From assembly GCA_963788125.1 (NCBI GenBank), contig CAWBFN010000001.1:1054001-1118000 (forward strand): a stretch of 64,000 nucleotides of DNA, given 5' to 3'. A model generated the notes under the pieces. That model saw nothing but the letters and a program-made list of their open reading frames with translations, searched no databases and was not told where the DNA came from. Shown here one piece after another: positions 1 through 8,589 of the stretch (positions within the stretch are counted from its first letter, which is position 1; every line of letters begins with the position of its first letter). Position numbers and translations under genes: made by a program. The DNA is from Bog-473 sp963788125. GTDB taxonomy: Bacteria; Actinomycetota; Acidimicrobiia; Acidimicrobiales; RAAP-2.

Positions 1-537
1 CCAGCCCCGGAAGGGGCCCCCCGAAGCGGTGAGAACGATCCGGGCTACCGTCGTCGGCCCGTCCGTGGTGGCAAGGCACTGGTGGACGGCGCAGTGCTCG
101 GAGTCAACCGGGACGATCTCGGCCCCCGGGGTACGACGGGCCTTCTGCACCACCGGTGCCCCGGCGATGAGCGACTCCTTGTTGGCCAGGGCGAGGTGCT
201 TGCCCGCCTCCAGTGCGGCCATCGTCACCGGCAGCCCGGCGAATCCCACGACCGCATTGAGCACCACGTCGGCCGCGGCGGCCGCCGCCTCCAGGCCCGT
301 GGTGCCGACCAGTACCTCGGTACCCGCGGGGACCCCCGACCGCACGGTGCCGTAGAGGGCCTCGTCGCCGATCACCACCATCTCCGGTCGCAACGCCTCC
401 GCCTGCGCCAGGAGGACCTCCGCTGAGCTGTGGGCGGCGAGCGCCACCACGCGGAACCGCTCGGGCGTGGCCCGCAGCACGTCCACGGCCTGGGTGCCGA
501 TCGAGCCGGTGGAACCCAGCAGGCTGACAGAGCGCAT
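1..537 (-). CDS. dxr: 1-deoxy-D-xylulose 5-phosphate reductoisomerase, N-terminal part (cut by window edge)
   Basis: Cytosolic NADPH-dependent enzyme that converts DXP to MEP, the first committed step of the non-mevalonate isoprenoid pathway. Only the first ~179 codons are present; the gene runs off the left edge. The ATG at 537-535 begins a protein with the nucleotide-binding GSTGSIG motif at residues ~8-14, followed by ANKESLI, PVDSEH and TASGGPFRG, the landmarks of the family in the usual order. It is the last gene of the minus-strand rpsB-tsf-pyrH-frr-cdsA run and starts 4 bases after the cdsA stop, so it is probably co-transcribed and coupled. Identification is firm; the C-terminal half cannot be judged. 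Confidence 0.95.
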   Translation of the reverse strand, partial: MRSVSLLGSTGSIGTQAVDVLRATPERFRVVALAAHSSAEVLLAQAEALRPEMVVIGDEALYGTVRSGVPAGTEVLVGTTGLEAAAAAADVVLNAVVGFAGLPVTMAALEAGKHLALANKESLIAGAPVVQKARRTPGAEIVPVDSEHCAVHQCLATTDGPTTVARIVLTASGGPFRGW

Positions 538-541
538 CAGC

Positions 542-2080
542 TCACCCGAGGTGAAACGCCTTGACCACGAAGTACGTGGCGGGGAGGACGAACAGCAGCC
601 CGTCCACCCGATCCAAGATGCCGCCGTGGCCCGGCATCAGCCGACCCATGTCCTTCACGCCGAGATGGCGTTTGATCATCGACTGGCTGAGGTCGCCCAG
701 GGGTGCCACCACCGCCACCACGATCCCGAGCACGAGTGCCTTGCCGATCGTCCAGGGGTGGATGAAGGGCAGGACGATCACCGCCACCAGGATGGAGGCC
801 ACTGCCCCCCCGACGAAACCCTCCCAGCTCTTGTTGGGGCTGACGGACGGCGCCAAGGGATGCCGACCGAACGCCGAGCCCACGAGGAGCGAGGCGACGT
901 CGGCCGCCACGGTAGTGATGACGGCGGCGAGGAGGAAGGCCACGCCGTGGCGGTCGGGGAACAGGGTGGGATCGAGCAGGAGGGCGCCGAAGGAGCCGAA
1001 CCCGCCGATCCAGGCGAAGACGAACGTGGTCGAGGCCAGCCCCGCCACCGGGTCGGCGTCGGGTTCTACGCGGGCCAGGAACCAGATGAAGGTCGCCGCC
1101 ACCAACACGACCAGGACGAGCGGCAGGGCCGCCACTCCCTTGTTGTAGGTCTCGATCATCAGCGACAGGATGGCGACCAGCCCGAGGAGGGTGGCGGGGT
1201 GGTACGTCGCCCGCCGGAAGGCGGCGAACCCCTCGGCCGACGCCAGCAGGACCACGGCGGAAACGAGGATGGCGGACGGCACACTGCCGAAGTGCGCGCA
1301 CAGGAGCGTGACGAGACCGAGAAGAAGGCCCGACCCCCACGCCACCCGCATGTCCCGGCCGGTGGTCCCCCCGCTCTTGGTGTTCGGCGCCTCGTCACTC
1401 ACGCGACTCGTCCGGGGCGCCCTGACCCGGGGCGGCGGCGAGACGGGCGGACGCAACCGGCTCTCGGCCGCGGCGGTGGTCGGGGCCGCGGCGGTGGTCG
1501 GGGCCGCGGCGGTGGTCGGGGCCGCGGCGGTGGTCGGCACCACGGCGGGATCGGGCGCCAGACTGGGAACCAACGGGGGCGGCGGGACGGGCGCCGCATG
1601 GGCGGGCACGGGATCCGGCTTGAGATCGACCTCGATCACCAGCGTGTCCTCGTCGTCCGGCAGGGCGGCCGGATCGAAGTTCCAGGGCTGACGCTCCACA
1701 TCGATCAGGTCGGCGCTGTCGCTCATCATGGAGCCCACCGCCGGGACGTCGTCGGAGAGCATGGAGGGCTCGAACAGTTCCTCGTGCGCCGCCCAGTCGG
1801 TCTCCTCCTCGCGCCAGCTGGGCGGAGCGAGGCTCTGCTCGTCGCCGTTGCCCCGGTCCAGGACGGCGGGGACCTGCCCGGTCGGCGCATCGTTCCAGTG
1901 GGGCATGTCGGGGTTCTCCTCGACCGGGCCCGTCACCTCGTGGACCGCGTTGCCGGCCGGCTCGGCCCCGATTATGCGGACACTCCCGGAGCGGTAGCTC
2001 GGCAGATCCTCGTCGACTCCGGAGGGACCCCCTTCGTTCACGTCACCATCATCGTCTGTGCCATCGGTGTAGTCGGCCAT
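542..2080 (-). CDS. cdsA: Phosphatidate cytidylyltransferase (CDP-diacylglycerol synthase) with long disordered N-terminus
   Basis: Integral membrane enzyme that makes CDP-diacylglycerol from phosphatidate and CTP for phospholipid synthesis. The C-terminal ~260 residues hold several hydrophobic segments and the family signature near the end (GDLSQSMIKRHLGVKD followed by PGHGGILDRVDG, with its conserved Asp residues). At 512 aa it is much longer than the usual 260-300 aa: residues ~1-230 are acidic and Pro/Ala/Thr-rich, look disordered, and contain four copies of PTTAAA encoded by an 18-bp tandem repeat. It sits between frr and dxr, the standard order. Start at 2080 keeps the extension; an internal start is possible, but the acidic tract has consistent codon use and an uninterrupted frame. 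Confidence 0.93.
   Translation of the reverse strand: MADYTDGTDDDGDVNEGGPSGVDEDLPSYRSGSVRIIGAEPAGNAVHEVTGPVEENPDMPHWNDAPTGQVPAVLDRGNGDEQSLAPPSWREEETDWAAHEELFEPSMLSDDVPAVGSMMSDSADLIDVERQPWNFDPAALPDDEDTLVIEVDLKPDPVPAHAAPVPPPPLVPSLAPDPAVVPTTAAAPTTAAAPTTAAAPTTAAAESRLRPPVSPPPRVRAPRTSRVSDEAPNTKSGGTTGRDMRVAWGSGLLLGLVTLLCAHFGSVPSAILVSAVVLLASAEGFAAFRRATYHPATLLGLVAILSLMIETYNKGVAALPLVLVVLVAATFIWFLARVEPDADPVAGLASTTFVFAWIGGFGSFGALLLDPTLFPDRHGVAFLLAAVITTVAADVASLLVGSAFGRHPLAPSVSPNKSWEGFVGGAVASILVAVIVLPFIHPWTIGKALVLGIVVAVVAPLGDLSQSMIKRHLGVKDMGRLMPGHGGILDRVDGLLFVLPATYFVVKAFHLG
1470..1541. repeat. 18-bp tandem repeat, four copies, inside cdsA
   Basis: Four head-to-tail 18-bp units begin at 1470, 1488, 1506 and 1524; the last differs at a few bases. 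They encode PTTAAA repeats in the disordered N-terminus of cdsA. The in-frame unit length means copy-number change would only alter linker length. Confidence 0.85.
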
Positions 2081-2094
2081 GGTCTATGCCATCC

Positions 2095-2664
2095 TCAAAC
2101 CTGCAGGAGCTCTCGCTCTTTGTGCGCCAGCAGCTGGTCGATGGCGCTCACCTGCTCGTGGGTGATCTTGTCCAGCTCCCTTTCTACCCGTTCCAGCTCG
2201 TCGGACGAGAGTGAGCCGTCCTTCTGCAACGCATCGAGCTCGTGGCGCCCGCTCCGCCGCAGGTTGCGTACGGCCACGCGGGCCTCTTCCGCCTTGTGGC
2301 GCACGACCTTGACCAACTCCTTGCGCCGCTCCTCGGTCAGCGGTGGAAAGGCCAGACGGATCACCGTGCCGTCGTTGGTCGGGTTGATACCCAGGTCCGA
2401 CGTCTGGATCGCCCGCTCTATGGCGCCGAGGGAACCCTTGTCGTACGGGGTGATGACCAGCAACATGGCGTCCGGGACGCTGAAACCGGCCAGCTGGCGA
2501 AGGACGGTCGGGCTGCCGTAGTAGTCGACGACCAGGGGCTCGAGGAGGGCCGACGATGCCCGGCCCGTGCGCACATTGCCCATCTCCGAGCGCACGTGCT
2601 CCACCGCCTTGTGCATCTTTTCCCTGGTGTCGTCCACCACCAAGCCGGCCAGGTCGTCGTCCAT
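2095..2664 (-). CDS. frr: Ribosome recycling factor
   Basis: RRF splits post-termination ribosomes together with EF-G. The 189-aa protein has the family's normal length and landmarks: the NVRTGRAS helix near residue 30, the central beta domain with DYYGSPT and PLTEERRKEL, and the C-terminal helix (KDGSLSSDELERVERELDKI). The ATG shares one base with the pyrH stop, so the two are translationally coupled. It belongs to the rpsB-tsf-pyrH-frr-cdsA-dxr run. Confidence 0.97.
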   Translation of the reverse strand: MDDDLAGLVVDDTREKMHKAVEHVRSEMGNVRTGRASSALLEPLVVDYYGSPTVLRQLAGFSVPDAMLLVITPYDKGSLGAIERAIQTSDLGINPTNDGTVIRLAFPPLTEERRKELVKVVRHKAEEARVAVRNLRRSGRHELDALQKDGSLSSDELERVERELDKITHEQVSAIDQLLAHKERELLQV

Positions 2665-3383
2665 CAGCGGACAAGCGTACCGATCTGCTCACCGCTGAGC
2701 GCACGGGGGATGTTGCCGGGGATCATGAGGTTGAAAACCCTGATGGGAAGGTTGTTGTCCTTGCAGAAGGTGATCGCCGTGAGGTCCATGACCCGCAGAT
2801 CACGGTTGATCACGTCCATGAACGAGATCTCGTCGTAGCGGGTGGCGTGGGGATCCACCTTGGGATCGGCCGAGTACACCCCGTCGACACCCGAGTGGGT
2901 CCCCTTGCACAGGAGCTCGGCACCGATCTCCGCCGCACGCAACGCGGCGGGGGTGTCGGTGGTGAAGAAGGGGTTGCCCATGCCCGCAGCGAAGATGACG
3001 ATGCGGCCCTTTTCGAGGTGGCGGATGGCCCGGCGGCGGATGTAGGGCTCGGCCACCTCGGCCATGGAGAGCGCGCTCAAGACCCGCGTGGGCTGGCCCT
3101 GCTGTTCGAGGGCGTCCTGGAGGGCCAGGGCGTTGATCACGGTCCCGAGCATCCCCATGGTGTCCGAGGTCGCCCGGTCCATGCCACCGCTCTCCCCGGT
3201 CGTGCCGCGCCAGATGTTGCCGCCCCCGACCACCACGGCCAACTCGAGCCCCCCGCCGTCCATGGCGCGCGTCATCTCCGCAGCCATCCGCTCGACCGTG
3301 GCTGCGTCTATCGTCTCGTCGGAGGCCGCCGAAGCCAGCGCCTCTCCCGACATCTTGAGGACGATCCGACGCGGTTCTCCCAC
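2664..3383 (-). CDS. pyrH: Uridylate kinase (UMP kinase)
   Basis: Hexameric bacterial UMP kinase that phosphorylates UMP to UDP in pyrimidine nucleotide synthesis. The 239-aa protein has the amino-acid-kinase fold signatures: VLKMSGEAL at residues ~8-16, VVVGGGNIWRG near 50, GNPFFTTDTPAALRA and the KGTHSGVDGVYSADP segment. GTG start at 3383. It lies 15 bases downstream of tsf and overlaps frr by one base, as in most Actinomycetota. Confidence 0.97.
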   Translation of the reverse strand: MGEPRRIVLKMSGEALASAASDETIDAATVERMAAEMTRAMDGGGLELAVVVGGGNIWRGTTGESGGMDRATSDTMGMLGTVINALALQDALEQQGQPTRVLSALSMAEVAEPYIRRRAIRHLEKGRIVIFAAGMGNPFFTTDTPAALRAAEIGAELLCKGTHSGVDGVYSADPKVDPHATRYDEISFMDVINRDLRVMDLTAITFCKDNNLPIRVFNLMIPGNIPRALSGEQIGTLVR

Positions 3384-3398
3384 CTTGAGCGCCGGGCC

Positions 3399-4193
3399 TC
3401 AGGCGCCGATGACAACCTGTGCAAAGGCCACGATCCGCGCCGATCCGAGCATGTCGGCGATCGTCTGCTTCTCGTCCTTCACATAGGACTGGTCCAAGAG
3501 GACCCGGTCCTTGAACCACCCGTTCATACGACCCTCGACGATCTTGTCCAGGGCGGCCTCGGGCTTTCCCTCCTGGCGGCTGATCTCGGCGACGGTTGCC
3601 CGCTCGGCGGCGATGTCGGCTTCGGGGACCTCGTCCCGGCTCAGGTAGGACGGCTTGGTGAAGGCGATGTGCACCGCGATGTTGTGCGCCAGATCCTCGC
3701 TGCCGCCCTCGACGACCACGGCGACGGCGTTGACGCCCCGGCCGGCCTGCTGATGGGTGTACGTGTCGACGACCTGCCCAGGCTGCGCCACCAGCTGACG
3801 GACCTGCCCGACGGAGATGTTCTCCTTGAGGGTGGTGCGCAGGCGGTCGACCTCGGCACTGAGCTCGCCGACCGCGCCCTCGCCCTTGGCCGCCACCAGT
3901 GCACCCAGCTCGTCGGTGAGAGCCACGAACTCGTCGGCCTTGGCCACGAAGTCGGTCTCGCAGCGCAGCTCGACCACGGCGGCGGCATCGCCCGAACGCA
4001 CGGCGGTCACCGCGCCCTCGGTCGCCTCCCGGTCCGAGCGCTTGGCCGCCCCGGCCAGCCCCTTGATGCGGAGAACCTGCAGCGCCGCCTCGTAGTCGCC
4101 GTCGGCCTCTTCGAGTGCCATCTTGCACTCCATCATGCCCGCGCCGGTGGCCTGACGCAGTCGCTGGATGTCCTTGGTCGTGAAGTTCGCCAC
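3399..4193 (-). CDS. tsf: Translation elongation factor Ts
   Basis: Guanine-nucleotide exchange factor for EF-Tu. The N-terminal UBA-like helices (RLRQATGAGMMECKMALEE) and the core signature VELRCETDFVAK are present, and the 264-aa length is typical of the shorter EF-Ts class. Starts with GTG at 4193, just after the rpsB stop. Co-transcribed with rpsB in the expected order. Confidence 0.97.
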   Translation of the reverse strand: MANFTTKDIQRLRQATGAGMMECKMALEEADGDYEAALQVLRIKGLAGAAKRSDREATEGAVTAVRSGDAAAVVELRCETDFVAKADEFVALTDELGALVAAKGEGAVGELSAEVDRLRTTLKENISVGQVRQLVAQPGQVVDTYTHQQAGRGVNAVAVVVEGGSEDLAHNIAVHIAFTKPSYLSRDEVPEADIAAERATVAEISRQEGKPEAALDKIVEGRMNGWFKDRVLLDQSYVKDEKQTIADMLGSARIVAFAQVVIGA

Positions 4194-4195
4194 GG

Positions 4196-5125
4196 TCAGG
4201 CCTCCACCGCGCCGGTCGTCACATCGGCCAGCTCGGCGTCGACGGGTGCGTCCTCGACCGTTGCGTCGGCTGCTCCCTCGCCCGCCCCGTCGACTGCACC
4301 GTCAGCCGTTGCGTCGACGGGTGCGTCGACCGCCGGCACCTCAACGGGAGCGGTCGGAGGCGCCGGGATCCGGCGCTGCCGGGGTGACGGGCCCGAGCTC
4401 GCCTCTTCGGGCGCCGGCGGGGCGTGCTTGCGTCGGTACTCGGCAATGAACCGTCCCTCGACGACGGCGTCGGCCAGGACACGGCACATCAGTGAGCCCG
4501 AACGGATGGCGTCGTCGTTGCCCGGGATCACGTAGTCGATGACGTCGGGGTCACAGTTCGTGTCGACCACGGCGACGACCGGGAGCCCCAGCTTCCGGGC
4601 CTCGGTGACGGCGATGTGCTCCTTTTTGGTGTCGATCACGAACACGGCGTTGGGCAGACGTTCGAGGTCGGCGATGCCGCTCAGGTTGCGGCTCAGCTTC
4701 TCCAGCTCGCGGGTGTGCGACAGGGCCTCGCGCTTGGGCATCCCCTCGAAGTCACCGGCGGCCTGCATGGCGCGCAGCTCCTGCATGCGCTTCACCCGGC
4801 CCGACACGGTGGAGAAGTTCGTCAGCATGCCGCCCAACCAGCGCTGGTTGACGTAGGGCATGCCGCAGGCCTCGGCGTACTCGGCCACCGGCCCCTGTGT
4901 CTGCTTCTTCGTCCCCACGAACAGGATGGTCCCGCCGCCGGCGACCAGGTCGCGGACGAACGAGTAGGCGGACTCGACCCCGGTCAGCGTCTTGCGCAGA
5001 TCGATGAGATAGATCCCGTTGCGCTCGCCCAGAATGAAGCGCTTCATCTTCGGGTTCCATCGGCGCGTCTGGTGGCCGAAGTGGACCCCGGCCTCCAGGA
5101 GCTGTCGCATGGAAACGACGGCCAT
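4196..5125 (-). CDS. rpsB: 30S ribosomal protein S2
   Basis: S2 of the small ribosomal subunit. The open frame extends far upstream, but the ATG at 5125-5123 is the right start: it is preceded by a strong GGAGG about 8 bases away and gives the conserved N-terminus MAVVSMRQLLEAGVHFGHQT. Later signatures include RNGIYLIDLRKT, FVGTKKQ, WLGGMLTN and PVVAVVDTNCDPD. The 309-aa product has an acidic Ala/Asp/Val-rich C-terminal tail of ~70 residues beyond the S2 fold, seen in some Actinomycetota. First gene of its operon; the ~150 bases upstream to 5274 must hold the promoter. Confidence 0.97.
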   Translation of the reverse strand: MAVVSMRQLLEAGVHFGHQTRRWNPKMKRFILGERNGIYLIDLRKTLTGVESAYSFVRDLVAGGGTILFVGTKKQTQGPVAEYAEACGMPYVNQRWLGGMLTNFSTVSGRVKRMQELRAMQAAGDFEGMPKREALSHTRELEKLSRNLSGIADLERLPNAVFVIDTKKEHIAVTEARKLGLPVVAVVDTNCDPDVIDYVIPGNDDAIRSGSLMCRVLADAVVEGRFIAEYRRKHAPPAPEEASSGPSPRQRRIPAPPTAPVEVPAVDAPVDATADGAVDGAGEGAADATVEDAPVDAELADVTTGAVEA

Positions 5126-5274
5126 AAATTTTTCCTCCGTTCGGTTGCTCCCCAGGGCGCAGCACCCCTCAGGAAGAGAGGCGACCGTGGATCGCGCCAA
5201 GGTGCGTGATGGTCGGCACTGCCGCCCACCGCTCAGTGGGCCAGACCATGTTAGCCGTTCCGGGGCCGGGGCGG

Positions 5275-6195
5275 TCAGGCCCGTGGATGCGTGCCCTCGT
5301 AGACCGAGCGCAGGCGCTCCTTGCTCACGTGGGTGTAGATCTGCGTCGTGGCCAGGCTGGCGTGACCGAGCAGCTCTTGGACGACGCGCAGATCGGCGCC
5401 ACCGTCGAGCAGGTGGGTGGCAAAGGTGTGGCGCAGGGCGTGGGGGTGGGTGGGAGAGACGGCCCGACGGTCGAGGATCCGGCGGACATCGCGCGGACCC
5501 AGTCGGGCGCCCCGCCGGTTCACGAAGACGGCCTCGGCCGGTCCGGGCATTTCCGTACGACCCCCTTCGAGCCAGTCCCCCAGCGCCCGGACGGCCCGGT
5601 CGTGGACCGGGACCCGGCGCTCCTTTCCGCCCTTGCCCAGCACGGTGACGGTGCGGGCGTCGAGGTCGACACCACTGCGGTCCAGCCCGCAGAGCTCGGA
5701 GACTCGCAGCCCCGACGCGTAGAGGAGCTCGAGCACGGCCAGGTCGCGCTGGTCGATCCCCGTGGCCGAGGCCACGGCGAGGAGGGACGCCACCTCCCCG
5801 TTGGAGAGCACGCGGGGGAGGCGCCCCTTGCCCGAGGGCGCGCGCAACGTTCGGGCCGGATCGGAGCCGAGGCGACCCTGCCGGACGGACCAGGCGAAGT
5901 AGCACCGCAGTGCGGCCGCCTTGCGGGCCACCGTGGCCCGGGCCAGCCGGCGGGTGCCCAGCGAGGCGAGGTAGCGCCGGAGATGCAGCCGATCGACCTG
6001 CGCGGGTCCGGTGACGCCGCTCCGACCCATCCACTGTGCGAAGGCGCGGAGGTCGCCGACGTAGGCCGTGCGGGTGGCATCGGCCCGGCCGCTCAGCCAG
6101 TCTTCGAAGCCGGGCAGATCCCACTCGGCCGGGGGATCCGTCGGCTCCCGACCACTCCCGTCGATCGCCACGACTGCCAGGGTACCGGGCAGCAC
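5275..6195 (-). CDS. xerC: Tyrosine recombinase, XerC/XerD type
   Basis: Site-specific recombinase of the phage-integrase family. It has an N-terminal SAM-like domain (residues ~25-110) and a C-terminal catalytic domain with the full residue set: Arg in GLRVSEL, Lys in GKGGKER, HxxR in HALRHTF, His in LGHASLATTQ and the nucleophile Tyr in QIYTH. At ~300 aa, chromosomal and upstream of rpsB, it is most likely the dimer-resolving Xer protein rather than an element integrase. Whether it is XerC or XerD cannot be fixed by eye. The start could be a few codons later (GTG near residue 8). Confidence 0.9.
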   Translation of the reverse strand: MLPGTLAVVAIDGSGREPTDPPAEWDLPGFEDWLSGRADATRTAYVGDLRAFAQWMGRSGVTGPAQVDRLHLRRYLASLGTRRLARATVARKAAALRCYFAWSVRQGRLGSDPARTLRAPSGKGRLPRVLSNGEVASLLAVASATGIDQRDLAVLELLYASGLRVSELCGLDRSGVDLDARTVTVLGKGGKERRVPVHDRAVRALGDWLEGGRTEMPGPAEAVFVNRRGARLGPRDVRRILDRRAVSPTHPHALRHTFATHLLDGGADLRVVQELLGHASLATTQIYTHVSKERLRSVYEGTHPRA

Positions 6196-6399
6196 CGGGC
6201 CCGCCCGGGCACTATCGTCGCCACCATCTCTCAGGGTCGGTCACGGATGCGCCTTCCGGTAGGGCAAGATGGAAGGAGGGAGGGAACAGTGCACCACGAT
6301 TCGATCCATACGGTGCCCGCAGGGGCCACGGCGGCCGCCAGCGCGGCAACGGCGCCGTGGTCGGCCCACCGACCCGCGACCCCTCGGGACGACGGGGGC

Positions 6400-6431
6400 G
6401 TGGGCCGGATCGGCGCGCCGATACGGCCCAC
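6400..6431. promoter_or_regulatory. 32-bp near-perfect palindrome upstream of the response regulator
   Basis: Two 8-base arms (6400-6407 and 6424-6431) flank a 14-base core (6409-6422) that is itself a perfect palindrome; the only break in symmetry is the G6408/A6423 pair. It ends 25 bases before the mtrA-like ATG, in the region between divergent xerC and mtrA. It could be a dimeric-regulator operator (possibly autoregulatory) or a hairpin in the 5' leader. Confidence 0.6.
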
Positions 6432-6456
6432 GCCGATCTGGCCGAGCTGAGCTTGC

Positions 6457-7140
6457 ATGGCTGGCCGCGTTCTGGTCGTCGAAGACGACGTACGGATCCG
6501 CTCGTCCATGCGCTTGGCCCTTGAGGGCGAGGGATACGACGTCACCGACGTCGCCAGCGGCGAGGAGGCGTTGGAGCATTTCGGCGACTCTCCCATCGAT
6601 GTCGCCCTGATCGACATCATGCTGCCCGGGATGGACGGCTTCGAGTGCTGCCGGGCGCTGCGCCGTCAGAGCGCCGTCCCGATCATCATCGTGACCGCCC
6701 GGGCGGACACCCACGACGTCGTGGCTGGTCTGGAGGCGGGAGCGGACGACTACGTGACCAAGCCCTTCGTGGCCAAGGAACTGGCTGCCCGCATCCGCGC
6801 GCATCTACGACGGGCACGCCCCACGGAGGGGGATCCCGGGGCTCTCTCGTTCGGCTCTCTGCAGCTCCTGCCCGAGCAGGGGGTGCTCCGGCACGCCGAC
6901 GGGCGTGAGGTGCACTGCACCCGGACCGAGTTCCGTCTGCTCTGCGAACTGGCCGCCAGCCCGAACAAGGTGCTCAGCCGGGAGCAGCTGCTGGATCGGG
7001 TATGGGGGTACGACTACTTCGGCGACGGGCGACTGGTCGACGTGCACATCCGCCGGTTGCGGACCAAGGTGGAAGCCGACCCCGCGCTGCCTCGCCACAT
7101 TCTCACCGTGAGGGGCATGGGCTACAAGCTGGTCCCCTAG
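6457..7140 (+). CDS. mtrA: OmpR-family response regulator, MtrA-like
   Basis: Transcription factor of a two-component pair. Receiver domain residues 1-120 with acidic pocket EDD near residues 8-10, phospho-acceptor Asp53 in LIDIMLPGMDG, the Thr of IVTARA, and the Lys of VTKPF; C-terminal winged helix (residues ~130-227) with LSREQLLDRVWGY and VDVHIRRLRTKVE. The next two genes encode a sensor kinase and a GerMN lipoprotein, the same order as mtrA-mtrB-lpqB of Actinobacteria, which controls cell wall and division in that group. The MtrA assignment rests on this synteny plus sequence resemblance. The kinase GTG directly follows the stop. Confidence 0.85.
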   Translation: MAGRVLVVEDDVRIRSSMRLALEGEGYDVTDVASGEEALEHFGDSPIDVALIDIMLPGMDGFECCRALRRQSAVPIIIVTARADTHDVVAGLEAGADDYVTKPFVAKELAARIRAHLRRARPTEGDPGALSFGSLQLLPEQGVLRHADGREVHCTRTEFRLLCELAASPNKVLSREQLLDRVWGYDYFGDGRLVDVHIRRLRTKVEADPALPRHILTVRGMGYKLVP

Positions 7141-8589
7141 GTGGGGATCGGGGCCCGCATCACCGCCATCTTCGGGCTGGGAGCGCTCCTGCTCTCCTTC
7201 ACCATGGGGGGCATCTCGTACTTCACTACCCGTCACTTCCTCCTGGCCGAGAGGGAGTCGGCGGCGCAGACCCAGACCTTCGCCAACGCACTCGTGGTGC
7301 GCAGCTACCTGCAGTCGGAGAACAACCACACCCAATACTCTGTCGAGCTGGCTTCCCTCGATATCGGGTCGAACTCCACCTCCATCCTCATCCAGGGCTC
7401 CAGGCCCTACCCCTCCTCGCTCTCCATCAGCGAGTCCTCCATCCCCCGTCAGCTGCGCGAGGAGGTCCTCCACGGGACGGTGGCCACCCAGACCTACGTC
7501 GCGGGCGCCGAGGGTCAACCCCAGATCGTGGTGGGCGTGCCCATCCCCTCGGTCCACGCCGCCTACTTCGAGGTCTTCTCACTGTCCGATCTCGGCCACA
7601 CGCTGCGGGTGCTCGGGATCACGCTGGTCGCCACCGCCGTGGCGACCACCCTGCTCGGCACGGCGTTGGGCCGGTTCGCCAGCCGCCGCCTCCTGCGCCC
7701 GCTGGCCGGCGTGTCACGGGCGGCGGTGGCCATCGCCGGAGGCCGGCTCGACACCCGCCTGGGTTCGGAGACCACCGATCCCGATCTGGAGGGCCTCACG
7801 ACCTCGTTCAACACGATGGTCGACCAGCTCCAGGCTCGCATCGAGCTCGAGGCGCGGTTCAACTCCGACGTCAGCCACGAGCTTCGCTCCCCCCTGACCA
7901 CGCTGTCGGCGTCGCTCGAGGTGCTCGAGGCCGACAGGGACAACCTGCCCCCACGGGCTCAGCGTGCCCTCCAGCTGCTGAGCGACGACCTCCGCCGGTT
8001 CCAGCGCATGGTCAGCGACCTGCTCGAGATGTCCCGGGCCGACACCGGTTCGGCCGACGTCTTCCTCGAAGAGGTGAACGTGGGCGAGCTGGTGCAGCGG
8101 TCGGTCGAGGCCGGCCTGCGCAGCCTCGGGGAGGGTGGGACCACGCCGGCCCTGGCGATCGATCCCGCGGTGGCTCCGCTGCACGTCGGTGTGGACAAGA
8201 GGCGGTTCGAGCGGGTGATGGCCAACCTGCTGGAGAACGCGGCGCACTACGGTGGCGGGGCGACCCGGATATCGGTCGGCGCCAACGGGAAGAGCGCAGC
8301 GGACGGCGAGCGGCACGACGGTGCCGACGAGATCGTCGAGATCGCCGTCGAAGACGCCGGGCCGGGCATCAACCCGGCGGAGCGAACGAAGGTCTTCGAC
8401 CGCTTCTACCGCGGATCCGCATCGGGACGGCGCGGCGACGGCACGGGGACCGGGCTCGGCCTGGCGCTGGTGGCCGAGCACATGCGCCTGATGCACGGCC
8501 GGGCCTGGGTCGAATCGTCCCCGTCGGGGGGAGCCCGCTTCGTCATCACCCTGCCCGTGCTCGACGACGACGAGGTGTCGGAGTGGTAG
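7141..8589 (+). CDS. mtrB: Sensor histidine kinase, MtrB-like
   Basis: Membrane kinase partner of the preceding regulator. Transmembrane helix near residues 8-28, an extracytoplasmic loop to ~155, a second helix near 158-178, a HAMP linker, then the dimerisation helix with phospho-accepting His246 in SDVSHELRSPL. The ATPase core shows the N box (MANLLENAAHYG), G1 (EDAGPGI) and G2 (GDGTGTGLGLALV). GTG start at 7141 abuts the mtrA-like stop; the 3' end overlaps the lipoprotein gene by 7 bases. Confidence 0.88.
   Translation: MGIGARITAIFGLGALLLSFTMGGISYFTTRHFLLAERESAAQTQTFANALVVRSYLQSENNHTQYSVELASLDIGSNSTSILIQGSRPYPSSLSISESSIPRQLREEVLHGTVATQTYVAGAEGQPQIVVGVPIPSVHAAYFEVFSLSDLGHTLRVLGITLVATAVATTLLGTALGRFASRRLLRPLAGVSRAAVAIAGGRLDTRLGSETTDPDLEGLTTSFNTMVDQLQARIELEARFNSDVSHELRSPLTTLSASLEVLEADRDNLPPRAQRALQLLSDDLRRFQRMVSDLLEMSRADTGSADVFLEEVNVGELVQRSVEAGLRSLGEGGTTPALAIDPAVAPLHVGVDKRRFERVMANLLENAAHYGGGATRISVGANGKSAADGERHDGADEIVEIAVEDAGPGINPAERTKVFDRFYRGSASGRRGDGTGTGLGLALVAEHMRLMHGRAWVESSPSGGARFVITLPVLDDDEVSEW

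Noticed and set aside
467..2521. Long plus-strand open frame of 684 codons
   Set aside because: It is antisense to cdsA and frr, His/Gly/Arg-rich, and a by-product of GC-rich third positions.
2556..4535. Plus-strand open frame of 659 codons
   Set aside because: Antisense to pyrH, tsf and rpsB; no recognisable domain, composition typical of a shadow.
5275..6195. Integrase of the island
   Set aside because: It is 44 kb from the junction, in the core rpsB region, and looks like a chromosomal Xer protein.
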